A program made the position numbers and the translations under genes. The notes under the pieces are model-generated. The model did not search any database. It was given only the letters and a program-made list of their open reading frames with translations, and had not been told where the DNA came from. DNA of 64,000 nucleotides from Sordariomycetes sp. S80-01Y (taxonomy: Eukaryota; Ascomycota; Sordariomycetes). Positions 63,523 through 64,000 of this stretch are shown piece by piece. Numbering within the stretch: position 1 is the stretch's first letter; every line of letters begins with the position of its first letter. Location of the stretch: positions 186,001 to 250,000 of the forward strand of contig JAXQJY010000022.1 of assembly GCA_037042185.1 (NCBI GenBank), read 5' to 3'.

Positions 63523-63982
63523 GTCGTCCTTTCTAGCCGCGTAACGGATGAATCAACCCAATAACTGGAAGCACGACGGAAGCAATGATGCCGGAAAGGA
63601 AAATAAAAGTCAATTGCAGAAGAACAAGGCAGGCATGGTGAGGAGGTGCAGAGGCCAGAGGGAAAAGAGGCCAGTGGCTGGGAATGCCTCGACTGGGGTT
63701 TGGTTGATAGTGGGGAGAGACGCGGTTAGAGGGCGTCGTGGACGCGGGACCGTGTAGAGTGATCGCGTTGAGAAGTGACGTCGGACGCCCAAGGCGGCAA
63801 AATGTGGGGCCCACTGAGCGCGTTGGAGGGCGCTAAGGCGGCTACATTCTCAACGACATCTTCAGCGGCTCGACATCTGGACCACCATCAGCGACCCAGG
63901 CTGTGCTCGTGTGACCCAAGGGAAAATTGTTGCTGAAAGGATAGACTGATTTCACAGATTTCGCAACAAGAACAGCAACAGG
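63523..63982. other. Divergent promoter of CDT2 and the next gene
   Basis: About 460 bases, CG-rich around 63715-63825 with several CGCG cores. A CAACAAGAACAGCAACAGG leader precedes the ATG at 63983. Confidence 0.5.
63719..63748 (+). promoter_or_regulatory. Paired MCB-like elements upstream of CDT2
   Basis: GACGCGG at 63719 and GACGCGGG at 63741, about 200-225 bases before the CDT2 start, matching the GACGCGGG before ORC2. MBF-type S-phase control is inferred. Confidence 0.42.
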
Positions 63983-64000
63983 ATGGCATCCCTCGTCAAG
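63983..64000 (+). CDS. First codons of a gene running off the window
   Basis: ATG at 63983 reads MASLVK and is cut off by the window edge. The leader just before it (acaagaacagcaacagg) looks like a fungal start context. Nothing can be said about its product. Confidence 0.3.

Noticed and set aside
1-64000. Transposons, virus-like elements, CRISPR arrays, rRNA
   Set aside because: No transposase, reverse transcriptase or integrase motifs, long terminal repeats or regularly spaced repeats were seen by eye on either strand.

Overview
The window is nuclear DNA of a filamentous ascomycete (Pezizomycotina). The best fit is a Sordariomycete, possibly Glomerellales-like, but I cannot fix the genus from the sequence alone. 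Support comes from dense genes on both strands, short (about 48-65 nt) GT..AG introns with CTNAC-type branch points, and families typical of such fungi: a GH16 glucanase, a PTH11/rhodopsin-like receptor, a BIM1/X325-like copper protein, a Ca3427-like binding protein and a secreted DUF7907-like protein. I rebuilt exons by hand from splice sites and reading phase. About 28 protein genes are supported. I saw no tRNA, rRNA, CRISPR array, transposon or virus-like element.

Layout. 0-16 kb: GH16 3' end (+), TIM22 (-), Myb/SANT protein (-), GEP4 phosphatase (-), an unknown lineage protein (+), ORC2 (+), dolichol kinase SEC59 (-), a Thr/Pro-rich cell-surface protein (+) and a FAM32A-like protein (-). 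16-34.6 kb: LAT-type amino-acid permease (+), NAD formate dehydrogenase (-), secreted DUF7907-like protein (+), M18 aminopeptidase (+), SYG1/XPR1-like SPX-EXS protein (-), BIM1-like GPI protein (-) and ADE4 (-). 34.6-37.95 kb is gene-poor. 38-50 kb: a conserved unknown (+), CAF-1 large subunit (+), a protein with W-x-x-F motif repeats (+), a CxxC/CxxC protein (-), an MFS carrier (-) and a Ca3427-like PBP2 protein (+). 50-64 kb: DMT-family carrier (+), PTH11-like receptor (-), secreted FAD oxidase with a frame break (+), heme-oxygenase-like tail-anchored protein (+), CDT2 (-) and the first codons of a further gene (+).

Most of the window is core housekeeping sequence: mitochondrial import and cardiolipin synthesis, dolichol phosphate, purine synthesis and phosphate sensing. 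Three S-phase genes (ORC2, CAF-1 p150, CDT2) lie in the window and each has a GACGCG/ACGCGT element upstream. No obvious new multi-gene system is present. The most interesting leads are the PIP-like motifs in CDT2, the FGWxxFE motif array at 42.6-45.1 kb, the unknown zinc-ribbon-like protein at 45.5-46.4 kb, the MFS/PBP2/DMT/receptor neighbourhood at 47-54 kb, and several splice oddities that would mislead automatic annotation.
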